Shown one piece after another: positions 35,161 to 42,573 of a stretch of DNA of 64,000 nucleotides (its first letter is position 1; each line of letters begins with the position of its first letter). A model generated the notes under the pieces. That model made no database searches. It was given only the letters and a program-made list of their open reading frames with translations, and was not told where the DNA came from. A program made the position numbers and the translations under genes. Source of the DNA: Myxococcales bacterium (GTDB lineage Bacteria; Myxococcota_A; Polyangia; Palsa-1104; JAEUJZ01). The DNA lies in NCBI GenBank assembly GCA_016794505.1, contig JAEUJZ010000165.1:62001-126000 (forward strand). Reading direction: 5' to 3'.

Positions 35161-37749
35161 TTATTCGGTGGGCAGCCGCGGCGGACGCGAGGGATTGCCG
35201 AACAGCAAGGCCGCCTGTTCGACACGCCCCGTGATGCTGGGGTCGTAGATCTGATAGCTGTTCCGCCCCACTTCCTTGGAGTGATACAGCGCGATATCGG
35301 CCAGTCGCAGAAGCTCTTGCGGCGTATCGGCATGCAGCGGAAACAGGCTCAGGCCAATGCTGGCTGTGATCGTGTAGCTGCTGCGCTCGCGTTCGAGCAA
35401 CACCGGCTGACGAATCACTTCCAGAAGGCGCTCGGCCACGCGAGCCGCTTCACTGACGCCGGTCACCATGGGCAGAAGCAGCGTGAACTCGTCGCCGCCC
35501 ATACGCCCGATGGTGTCGCCTTCGCGCAGGCTGCTGCGGATGCGCTCAGCAATCAGGCGCAGCACGTGATCGCCGACGATGTGGCCGCGCGTGTCGTTGA
35601 TGCGCTTGAAGAAGTCGAGATCCAAATAGCCCACAGCGACCAGCTGATCGGTGCGCTTTGCTTGCGTCAGCGCTCGCTCGACGCGATCCAAGAACAGCGC
35701 GCGATTGGGCAGCTTGGTCAGCGGGTCATAAAACGCCTTCGACTGCAGCTCTTCTTCGGTGCGGCGGCGCTCGGTGATATCGGAAAACGAGACCACGACC
35801 CCGTTCGGCCGCTGGCTGGGATCGCGCAGAAGCGGACGCGTGTTGACCGATACCCAGCGCAGCTCGCCATGGGGCGGCCTGACCCCCACGAGCACGTCGG
35901 AGAGCGGCTGGCCATCCTGCAGCGTCAGGCGGTGCGGCAGCTCTTGCAGGCTGAGCGCTTGTCCCGCGACGTTACACAGCGTCCAGTTGGCGATGAGGCC
36001 TGAATTTTCCCGCAGCGTGCGCAGCTCTTCGATCGTCACACCCAGCAGGCGCAGAGCGCTCTCGTTGCCGGTGATCAGCTGCGCATCCCCGTCGAAGATG
36101 AGGATGCCCTCTTGCAGCGAGGCCACCACCGTCCGGTACAGCTCTTCACTGTCGCGCAGGGCTCGTTCGGCCTGACGGCGCAGCGTGATGTCCACCACCG
36201 TGCCCAGCACGGCAAGCTGACTGTGGTACGTCGTCAAGCTGGCGTAGATCTCGACCTCTACCTGCTGGCCATCGCGACGCCGCAGGCGCAGCGCATAGGG
36301 CGGCAAGCTCTCGCCGGCCATACGGCGCTGCAGGTTCTGCCAGGCCAGCTCGCGATCGTCGGGCGCGATGATCTCTAGACACGAGGGCATGTCGAGGATC
36401 TCTTCGCGCTCGCGACCCAGAAGCTCGGCAAAGCGCGGGTTCACATAGATGAACCGACTGTCTTGGATGACATACACGCCCACCTGTTTCTGCTCGACCA
36501 GGTGCCGGAAGCGCTCTTCGGTTTCGCGCAGCTGCCTCTCGATCGTGTACAGCTCGGTGACGTCTTGAATGATCAGCAGCGCTTCTTCCGCGGCAGAGAC
36601 CACGCGGAAGATGAGATCCGTGGTGTCGCTCAGCGAGCCGGTCGAGTCCGCGTCTCGCGGGTTGTCGATGTGATAGGTCAGATGCACCACGCGCTTTTCG
36701 CTGCTGGCCTGTTCGATGGCCTGCAAGAGGCGCGGTGCGAAGTCAGGCAATAGCTCGCGCAGGTTGCGACCGGTGGCCGTCTGCCCGTCGAGCAGCGCAT
36801 GAAACGGCCCATTGGCGACAAAGTCTTGGATGTTGCCTTTGTGATCGACACGCACAAAGGTGTCGGGGATCACCGACAAGAGGGCGCGCAAGCGAGCTTC
36901 GCTGCGCCGTCGGGCGGTCTCGCTGCGGCGGGTGTGCGTGATGTCGCGGCTGATCGTCACGATGCCCAGCAGGTTGCCGCCGTGATCGCGCACCGCCGTG
37001 ATGTCCGAGTCGAGGAGGATCTCTTCGCCGAGGCGATCGTAGATCGTCATCTCGCCGCGCCAGGCACCCTGCTGTGTCAACGCGCCGCGGATGCCGTGCA
37101 TATCGTTGACTGGCTGCACGAACTCTTCAAACGACCGGTTCAACACCTCGCTGGCTCGCCACTTGGCAACGCGCTCGGCCGCGGGGTTCCAGGCGACGAT
37201 TCGCCCGCCGCTGTCGAGGATGACCACGATGTCGTTTGAGTTGTGGAAGAGCATTCCACTTTGCGCGATCGTCGACTTGGCCGGCTGCTTGGTGACTCCG
37301 TTCGTCGAAAGGCTCGTCGCGCGGTGGACCAGGGCATAGCCCAGCTCGCGCTTGGCGCCGCCCAACGACGCTTCGTGTGACTTGACACCGCCGTCGCTGG
37401 GAGGGGCCGCGCTGTTGTAGGCCGGTTCGCTGCCGGCTTCGTCTTCGCAGATCGCGCTGGCGGTGACATGCACATCGACATCGCGGCCGCTCTTGTGCCG
37501 CAGCTTCATCTCGCCCCGCCAAACTTCACCGACGGGCAGAGTGCGCAGCGGCGCGAACGTTCGATCGTGAAAGAACAAGTTCTTGGTGAGCAAGAGCCCC
37601 AGTCGGTGCCCGACGGCCTCGCTGGACGTCCAGCCATAAAGCTGCTCGGCTGCAGGACTCCAGTACGTCACCCGCAGCTCAAGATCCACTGCAATCACGG
37701 CGTCGGCCAGCGCTTGCAGCAGCCGTGTCTCAAAGGATGCAGCTGCCAT
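35161..37749 (-). CDS. Soluble diguanylate cyclase with five PAS domains
   Basis: 862 residues from the ATG at 37749 (GAGAAG 7 nt upstream; ATG 37770 is an alternative). Five PAS units in series are visible by their openings: LADAVIAVDLELRVTYWSPA, NDIVVILDSGGRIVAWNPAA, IPDTFVRVDHKGNIQ, QVGVYVIQDSRFIYVNPRFA and LQEGILIFDGDAQLITGNES. A complete GGDEF domain follows, with YDPLTKLPNRALF, GGDEF at about 751 and an RxxD inhibitory site (REGD) exactly five residues before it. It should make c-di-GMP and be product-inhibited. There is no EAL domain and no membrane helix, so the PAS domains sense intracellular cues. It converges on the histidine kinase gene across an AT-rich spacer. Confidence 0.94.
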   Translation of the reverse strand: MAAASFETRLLQALADAVIAVDLELRVTYWSPAAEQLYGWTSSEAVGHRLGLLLTKNLFFHDRTFAPLRTLPVGEVWRGEMKLRHKSGRDVDVHVTASAICEDEAGSEPAYNSAAPPSDGGVKSHEASLGGAKRELGYALVHRATSLSTNGVTKQPAKSTIAQSGMLFHNSNDIVVILDSGGRIVAWNPAAERVAKWRASEVLNRSFEEFVQPVNDMHGIRGALTQQGAWRGEMTIYDRLGEEILLDSDITAVRDHGGNLLGIVTISRDITHTRRSETARRRSEARLRALLSVIPDTFVRVDHKGNIQDFVANGPFHALLDGQTATGRNLRELLPDFAPRLLQAIEQASSEKRVVHLTYHIDNPRDADSTGSLSDTTDLIFRVVSAAEEALLIIQDVTELYTIERQLRETEERFRHLVEQKQVGVYVIQDSRFIYVNPRFAELLGREREEILDMPSCLEIIAPDDRELAWQNLQRRMAGESLPPYALRLRRRDGQQVEVEIYASLTTYHSQLAVLGTVVDITLRRQAERALRDSEELYRTVVASLQEGILIFDGDAQLITGNESALRLLGVTIEELRTLRENSGLIANWTLCNVAGQALSLQELPHRLTLQDGQPLSDVLVGVRPPHGELRWVSVNTRPLLRDPSQRPNGVVVSFSDITERRRTEEELQSKAFYDPLTKLPNRALFLDRVERALTQAKRTDQLVAVGYLDLDFFKRINDTRGHIVGDHVLRLIAERIRSSLREGDTIGRMGGDEFTLLLPMVTGVSEAARVAERLLEVIRQPVLLERERSSYTITASIGLSLFPLHADTPQELLRLADIALYHSKEVGRNSYQIYDPSITGRVEQAALLFGNPSRPPRLPTE

Positions 37750-37910
37750 CAAGAACTTCTCACGGTGCATCTCACTATAGCGTGTTTCTCCGAGGTCAGA
37801 TTCGACAAACTCCGACGCGCTTCACTGCGTACCTTGTGGCTGAAGTATCGAGATCTGCGCAGCTTCTTCTCGGTGCTGTCGTGTGTGGCGCTGCACGCGC
37901 GCATCGGACG

Positions 37911-37938
37911 TTGACAGCGAAGGCAGAGCGAGGATGAT
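37911..37938 (+). promoter_or_regulatory. Candidate sigma70 promoter of the HIT protein gene
   Basis: Perfect TTGACA at 37911, 16-nt spacer, GATGAT (-10, four of six) at 37933. The ATG at 37947 is 36 nt from the -35 box and only 8 nt past the -10, so the transcript would start at or beside the start codon. Confidence 0.5.
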
Positions 37939-37946
37939 GCCGACCC

Positions 37947-38363
37947 ATGAGCACTTCCATGGCCACTCCATCGATGGGCGACGGCGAGAAAGCAGCCCAC
38001 GCGTCGTCGCCAGACTGCATCTTTTGCAAGATCGCCAGCCAGCAGATCCCTGCCCCGTTATTATACCGAGACGATGTCTGCGTCGCTTTTCGCGATATTC
38101 ATCCGCAGGCACCTACGCATATATTGGTAATCCCTCGCGCGCACATTGCCGACGTTCTGGAGGCATCGGCGCAGGGCGAGAGCCATGCCGAGCCGCTTCT
38201 GGGACGCCTGCTGCGCGTCGGGGCACAGGTGGCGGCGCAAGCGGGACTCGCCGAGTCGGGCTTTCGCATCGTCATCAACACGGGTGCCGACGGGGGGCAG
38301 TCGGTGTTCCATCTGCACCTGCATGTCCTGGGCGGTCGCCAGCTGGGCTGGCCCCCTGGCTAA
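37947..38363 (+). CDS. HIT-family nucleotide hydrolase (HINT-like)
   Basis: 138 residues. The catalytic histidine triad is HLHLH at 122-126, with a zinc-site pair CIFC at 24-27 and the conserved core FRDIHPQAPTHILVIPRAHI. HINT-type enzymes cleave AMP-lysine and similar phosphoramidates in the cytosol; the physiological substrate is usually unknown. A longer N-terminus of about 20 residues precedes the domain. It shares no operon with the divergent PAS-GGDEF gene, and the next gene has its own TTGACA box. Confidence 0.94.
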   Translation: MSTSMATPSMGDGEKAAHASSPDCIFCKIASQQIPAPLLYRDDVCVAFRDIHPQAPTHILVIPRAHIADVLEASAQGESHAEPLLGRLLRVGAQVAAQAGLAESGFRIVINTGADGGQSVFHLHLHVLGGRQLGWPPG

Positions 38364-38390
38364 GCGGGTGCGGCGGAGCGTGATTCGCGC

Positions 38391-38421
38391 TTGACACAAC
38401 CGCAGCCACATCGGGGATAGT
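38391..38421 (+). promoter_or_regulatory. Candidate sigma70 promoter of the TlpA-like gene
   Basis: Perfect TTGACA at 38391 and GATAGT at 38416 (four of six) with a slightly long 19-nt spacer. The ATG at 38428 begins 37 nt after the -35 box and 6 nt after the -10, with no Shine-Dalgarno. Confidence 0.5.
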
Positions 38422-38427
38422 GCCGCC

Positions 38428-39333
38428 ATGAGCTCGCGTGTTGCCAAGATTCTCGTCGGAGCGCTGCTTGTGGGCAGCATGAACTGCGCTGCCTCGCGCC
38501 CCAAAGACAGCCCGCTTCCCCCGGCCCCGTCGCCCTCGCAGCCTCACGACGCCGAGTCGAACGCGACCGGCGCACCCGAGGCAAAAGCCGGGACGACGCT
38601 TTCGCAGCTTCTGGTCGGCAACCCCAGCGTGACCACCTGGGACGGCAAGCCGGCCTCGCTGAAGTCGCTTTCGGGCGCGGTGACGGTGCTGTTCCTGTGG
38701 TCGGCTGACTGCAAGACGTGTGCGCGCAAGCTGTCGCAGCTACAAGCCCTGCGGCAGCGCCAAGGCGAACAGGATGGTGTACGCATCCTCGCCATCAACA
38801 CCGACTCGGCGGCCAAGCTGACCGCGGCCAAGGATCTGGCGGCGTCGCTGTCCTTGTCGCTGCCGCTTCTGCGCGATGAGCAGCATCAGGTGCGCTGCCG
38901 TCTGCGACAGCTATTTGGCGCCGAGTTCTTTCCGCATGCTACCGAGGCCTCGGCCCGCCTCGATGTGGTGCCGCTGCCGCTTCTGGCCATCGTCGGCCCC
39001 GGCGAAAAAGTCTGGGGCGAGGTGCCAAACAACGAGAACGAGAACGAGTCGGCCTTTGTCGCTGCGAAACAGCTGCTGATCGAACAGGCTCTGCGCGGTC
39101 AGCTTCCCGAGCGGAAGCCGGCCATGCATGTGCGCGGCGAAGCCAACCTCGACAACGGCTTGCAGCTGTTCTTTCCCGCGATGAGCGACGAACAAATCGA
39201 TGCCGAGCTGCCCAAGGTCGAAGAGCAGATCCAGCAGGCCTATCCCCGTCTGCCGCGCGCCCAGCGCGAGCGCATGCTGCACCAAGCCGTAGAAGCCATG
39301 CGTCGCGGGGGCCGCGTGCTCTTGGTGCCGTAA
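38428..39333 (+). CDS. TlpA/ResA-like thioredoxin-fold lipoprotein
   Basis: 301 residues. Lipobox VGSMNC, Cys20, then a Pro/Ser linker. The thioredoxin-like part has VTVLFLWSADCKTCARKLSQL with redox pair Cys95-Cys98, and a later cis-Pro candidate in DVVPLPLLAIVGPG. The usual TlpA opening strand is present (WDGKPASLKSLSG). The C-terminal about 90 residues are helical and unusual for the family. Likely a membrane-anchored thiol-disulphide enzyme facing the periplasm. It converges on the barrel-protein gene, leaving 24 nt. Confidence 0.88.
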   Translation: MSSRVAKILVGALLVGSMNCAASRPKDSPLPPAPSPSQPHDAESNATGAPEAKAGTTLSQLLVGNPSVTTWDGKPASLKSLSGAVTVLFLWSADCKTCARKLSQLQALRQRQGEQDGVRILAINTDSAAKLTAAKDLAASLSLSLPLLRDEQHQVRCRLRQLFGAEFFPHATEASARLDVVPLPLLAIVGPGEKVWGEVPNNENENESAFVAAKQLLIEQALRGQLPERKPAMHVRGEANLDNGLQLFFPAMSDEQIDAELPKVEEQIQQAYPRLPRAQRERMLHQAVEAMRRGGRVLLVP

Positions 39334-39357
39334 AGCAGGTGGCGGCGACGCGAGCGA

Positions 39358-40905
39358 CTAGAAGCGAGCCTGCAGCGTGAAGTTGAAACCCAGGCGATGC
39401 GGGAACTCGAACTCGCGACGCTTGAGCAGCGTGTTGGGATCGCTGACCAGGCGCGTGCCATTGGGGTCGTACTGGTAGTACGCCTCGGCGATGACCGCGA
39501 AGTACTCCAGAAAATCTTGGCGCGCCTGCAGCTTGCCGGCATAGGCGGGCAGTGCGTCGAAGCCCGACGGCAAAATCACGACATCGCCTTGGTTGCGTAC
39601 GACCAAGACGGCCGCGCTGCTGTCGATTGGGTTCAGTCCGCCGTCGGGTGGCCGATAGGACGCCGGTCGATCGATGCCGACGGTTAAGCCGACGGTGGTA
39701 CCCGCCCGTTCGAAGAAGTAATCGACACCAAGCGCCGCAAACAGGTTAGGGTTCGCCGTCGCACCTTCGGGGAAGTCTTGGAACGGCACCAAGCTCGGCT
39801 GATTCAGTAGCAAAAACTGCATCGAGCGGTACGTCGCATCCAAGCGCAGGCGCACGTGGCCGTACTGCAGGCGCAGGTTGATGTCACCGGCCAGGCCCAT
39901 TTGGATGCGGCTCGACTCGGCCACGCCGGGGTCCTCTAGCGTCGTGCCTTCGACGGTGAATTCCGACATCAGCAGCCACGAAAGTCCCGGCCGATACAGC
40001 GGCTTGGTGAAATAGCGCGCCGCGCTGTTCCAGTCGCTGCGATACAGCGCCGTATCGGCGGACATGCTCGGCGGCAGGCCATCGAACAGCGAGACCTGGA
40101 ACGAGGCCCCAAACGTCTGCACCGGCACCCTCTGCGACAGGATGCGCGGGATGGTGCCGCGATCGAAGAAGCCGCCGTTGGCCTCGATGCGGAAGTGACC
40201 CGGCCACGGGTCGATGCCCGCCCCGCCGAGCAAACCATAGACCGAGTGAAGTTCTTGATCTTGGTCATAGCGCAAGACGCTGGTCTTGGCGCCGAGGTAC
40301 GCGTACCAGCGATCATCGGCAATCTGCAGCCGCAGACCCGGTACCGGCGGCGTCGGCGGTGGGTTGATGTTCGTCGGAATATCGGGGTTGGACTTGAAAA
40401 AGATCGGCGAGCCGCCCCAGGACAGGCGCCACGAATAACCCAAGCGCATGCGGTCCGAGTTCAGCGGAAAGGCCGTCAGCGAAACGTTCAGTCGGCGCTG
40501 CCGCGTCGGATCGAAGAAATAGTTGATCTTGATGTAACTGCCGTCGTCAATCGACGACAGGTTGACGTCTGAGAACTGCAAGAGGCGCAGGACGTACGAA
40601 CCTTCGGCTTCCCATCCTTGGCGCTGGATCGACTTGTAAAGGACGATGTGCGTCAGGCTTTCGTAGCCGGTAAAGCGCGTGTCGTAGTTGTCGAAGAACA
40701 ACACGCCAAGCTGGTTCGGACGATCAAAGCGCCAGCCCGGCACAGGCGGGTTTGTCTCGCCTGGCTGCGCCAGTACGTTTTCGTTGGTCAGCGTCAGGTT
40801 TAGGCGGGTATCGACGAAGTCGCTGGCCTGCGCCCCCCGCGGAACCACGACCGGCAACAGCGCGACAGAGACCATCCCGAACAGCCCAAGGCCAAGCGTG
40901 CGCAT
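39358..40905 (-). CDS. Putative outer-membrane beta-barrel protein
   Basis: 515 residues. Signal peptide LGLFGMVSVALLPVVVP with cleavage near AQA-SD. The rest is rich in alternating hydrophobic and aromatic strands and ends in Phe (FNFTLQARF), the usual C-terminal signature of Gram-negative barrels. Segments such as SYIKINYFFDPTRQRRLNVS, RIQMGLAGDINLRLQYG and FVAVxAEAYYQY-type strands support this. The ATG at 40905 has GGAG 6 nt upstream. No enzyme or porin family is recognised, so a transport or structural role in the outer membrane is inference from topology. Confidence 0.78.
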   Translation of the reverse strand: MRTLGLGLFGMVSVALLPVVVPRGAQASDFVDTRLNLTLTNENVLAQPGETNPPVPGWRFDRPNQLGVLFFDNYDTRFTGYESLTHIVLYKSIQRQGWEAEGSYVLRLLQFSDVNLSSIDDGSYIKINYFFDPTRQRRLNVSLTAFPLNSDRMRLGYSWRLSWGGSPIFFKSNPDIPTNINPPPTPPVPGLRLQIADDRWYAYLGAKTSVLRYDQDQELHSVYGLLGGAGIDPWPGHFRIEANGGFFDRGTIPRILSQRVPVQTFGASFQVSLFDGLPPSMSADTALYRSDWNSAARYFTKPLYRPGLSWLLMSEFTVEGTTLEDPGVAESSRIQMGLAGDINLRLQYGHVRLRLDATYRSMQFLLLNQPSLVPFQDFPEGATANPNLFAALGVDYFFERAGTTVGLTVGIDRPASYRPPDGGLNPIDSSAAVLVVRNQGDVVILPSGFDALPAYAGKLQARQDFLEYFAVIAEAYYQYDPNGTRLVSDPNTLLKRREFEFPHRLGFNFTLQARF

Positions 40906-41031
40906 CCAGCACTCCGTATCTGAAAACAGGTGACGTTTCGTACCATAAAAACGCCTCGGAGTGGTGCGCTATCCCGGCGGGATCCTTGAAAAAATCAGCC
41001 CCGAAAGCCCATGGCTTTGCTGCGGCGGGTT

Positions 41032-42378
41032 TTACTGTGCGGGCGGCAGCGGAGCGCCCAAGCGAGCCAAGAGCTCGCCGCTTATCGCGTCGAGTGCCGC
41101 CGTCACAATGCGGGCGATGACTTGCGCCGCGGGCTCTGTCGGGTAGTACGTCGAAGGCGGAATGCTCAGGCTGCGATCGAGCAGCGGTCGACCGTCCAGC
41201 AGCAAGACGATGTGCAGCCGACCGCTGATGGTGCGTGCGCCAAACGGACCAAAGCCATCGACCAGCGTATCGAAGCGCGCCATCAGCGTATGACGAGCCC
41301 CCAAGCGCAGAGACTGCGTGAGAGCATCCAACCCGCCGACAAGGCCGGTTAGACGACTGCCGACGGCTGGATAGCGCAAGCGGTTCTGCAGGTACGCGAG
41401 GATGGTCTGCTGCGCCGCTGTTCCAGCGCCCAGGAAGGCCGGTGGCAGCGACGACAGGGGTTCACCGACTACGTGAACTGCGATGCGTGGACGCGGAATG
41501 ATCCGCTCGGTCACGACCGGGGAAGGGGGCGGATCGCTCGTCGGGGAAGGCGGCGGGTTCGTCGCTGGCGGGGTAACTGCTGGCGGGTCGAGGCGAGCGG
41601 GCTGCCTGGTCTCGGGTGGCTTGGTCTTGTCTTTGCCCGGTGTAGCGACAGCGACAGCCACCGCCGGAGCCACAGGCGTCGCAGGGGAAGAAACCGATGC
41701 CGGAACGACACCGGGCCGGGCCGTCGGGCGCTTGCGAGCTTCTGCTGCCGCGCTGCCAGTTTGGGCTTTCGTCGGGGAAGCGCCCGCGGCAGGGCCGGTT
41801 CCTTCCGGCGAGGCCGAAGCGACCATCGGCCCAGGTGGCTGGACGACGTTCTGCGCGGCTGCACCGGCAGCAGGGCCGCTCGACCCCGCGTCGGCCACGA
41901 TCCGCGGCCGCAGCGTTTCGAGAGCGGCATAGGCCAGATCGTCCAAGTGCTCTATATCGCCCAGAGCCTGCGCGCTGTGGCCTCGCCACTGCAGGATCAG
42001 ACGCAGCCTTCCGACGCCGGCCTCCTCGATACGACCGGTCATCGCCGAGTCTGTTTCGCCGCGCACGCTGGCTACAGCGCCGCCCACCGTCAGCAGCCGC
42101 GCGTCCAGTCCGGCCTCGTTGAGCACCGAGCGCACGGTACGCGCCATCTCGTTCCCCAGGCCGGGAAATGCACTGGGCGCAGCAATCAGCCCAACATAGA
42201 TCGGCCATCGGCGCGTCGGGGCCGTCGCGCCAGGTAAGCCGGGTCTAGCCGCTTCTTTCGTCGAGGAAACCACCGCTGCATGCTCGCCACGACCCGCGCC
42301 ATGGGCAGATCGCGCCCCCGTCGTGCTGATACAGCTCAGCAGCACACACAGGCGCAACAGACAGACGGAGCTATGCAT
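41032..42378 (-). CDS. Exported Pro/Ala-rich two-domain protein of unknown function
   Basis: 448 residues. Signal peptide (LLRLCVLLSCISTTGARS), a first globular part of about 100 residues (WPIYVGLIAAPSAFPGLGNE, LRLILQWRGHSAQALGDIEH), a long Pro/Ala/Thr linker, and a second globular part (RIAVHVVGEPLSSLPPAFLG, TISGRLHIVLLLDGRPLLDR). Both globular parts show strands typical of Myxococcota lipoprotein-like proteins, but I recognise no family. The ATG lacks a Shine-Dalgarno. It is divergent from the propeller lipoprotein, 195 nt away, with a TTGACA box facing each gene. Confidence 0.75.
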   Translation of the reverse strand: MHSSVCLLRLCVLLSCISTTGARSAHGAGRGEHAAVVSSTKEAARPGLPGATAPTRRWPIYVGLIAAPSAFPGLGNEMARTVRSVLNEAGLDARLLTVGGAVASVRGETDSAMTGRIEEAGVGRLRLILQWRGHSAQALGDIEHLDDLAYAALETLRPRIVADAGSSGPAAGAAAQNVVQPPGPMVASASPEGTGPAAGASPTKAQTGSAAAEARKRPTARPGVVPASVSSPATPVAPAVAVAVATPGKDKTKPPETRQPARLDPPAVTPPATNPPPSPTSDPPPSPVVTERIIPRPRIAVHVVGEPLSSLPPAFLGAGTAAQQTILAYLQNRLRYPAVGSRLTGLVGGLDALTQSLRLGARHTLMARFDTLVDGFGPFGARTISGRLHIVLLLDGRPLLDRSLSIPPSTYYPTEPAAQVIARIVTAALDAISGELLARLGAPLPPAQ

Positions 42379-42388
42379 TCAGAAGACA

Positions 42389-42417
42389 AGCAAACCGGCA
42401 AGCCTCTCACGTGTCAA
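42389..42417 (-). promoter_or_regulatory. Candidate promoter of the Pro/Ala-rich protein gene
   Basis: A perfect TTGACA on the minus strand (plus-strand TGTCAA at 42412-42417) begins 39 nt before the ATG at 42378. The -10 (TTTGCT, 17-nt spacer) is poor. There is no Shine-Dalgarno before the ATG. Confidence 0.4.
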
Positions 42418-42536
42418 GCATCAGACCGGCCGGCTTGCCACGTCTCACCCGCCGCCGCGCCACGCGCCTTGGCAAGGCCCCCCGGTGCTGGCATTCCGAC
42501 GGAGAAGCGAGGCGACTCTGCGGCCGTCGACGCGGC

Positions 42537-42566
42537 TTGACAGCACAGACCTGTATCCGGCATGTT
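42537..42566 (+). promoter_or_regulatory. Candidate promoter of the Reg_prop lipoprotein gene
   Basis: A perfect TTGACA at 42537 and a weak -10 (CATGTT at 42561, 18-nt spacer). The second in-frame ATG at 42574 lies 37 nt from the -35 box, which favours it over the ATG at 42562, because the latter would sit inside the -10. Confidence 0.45.
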
Positions 42567-42573
42567 GCGACGT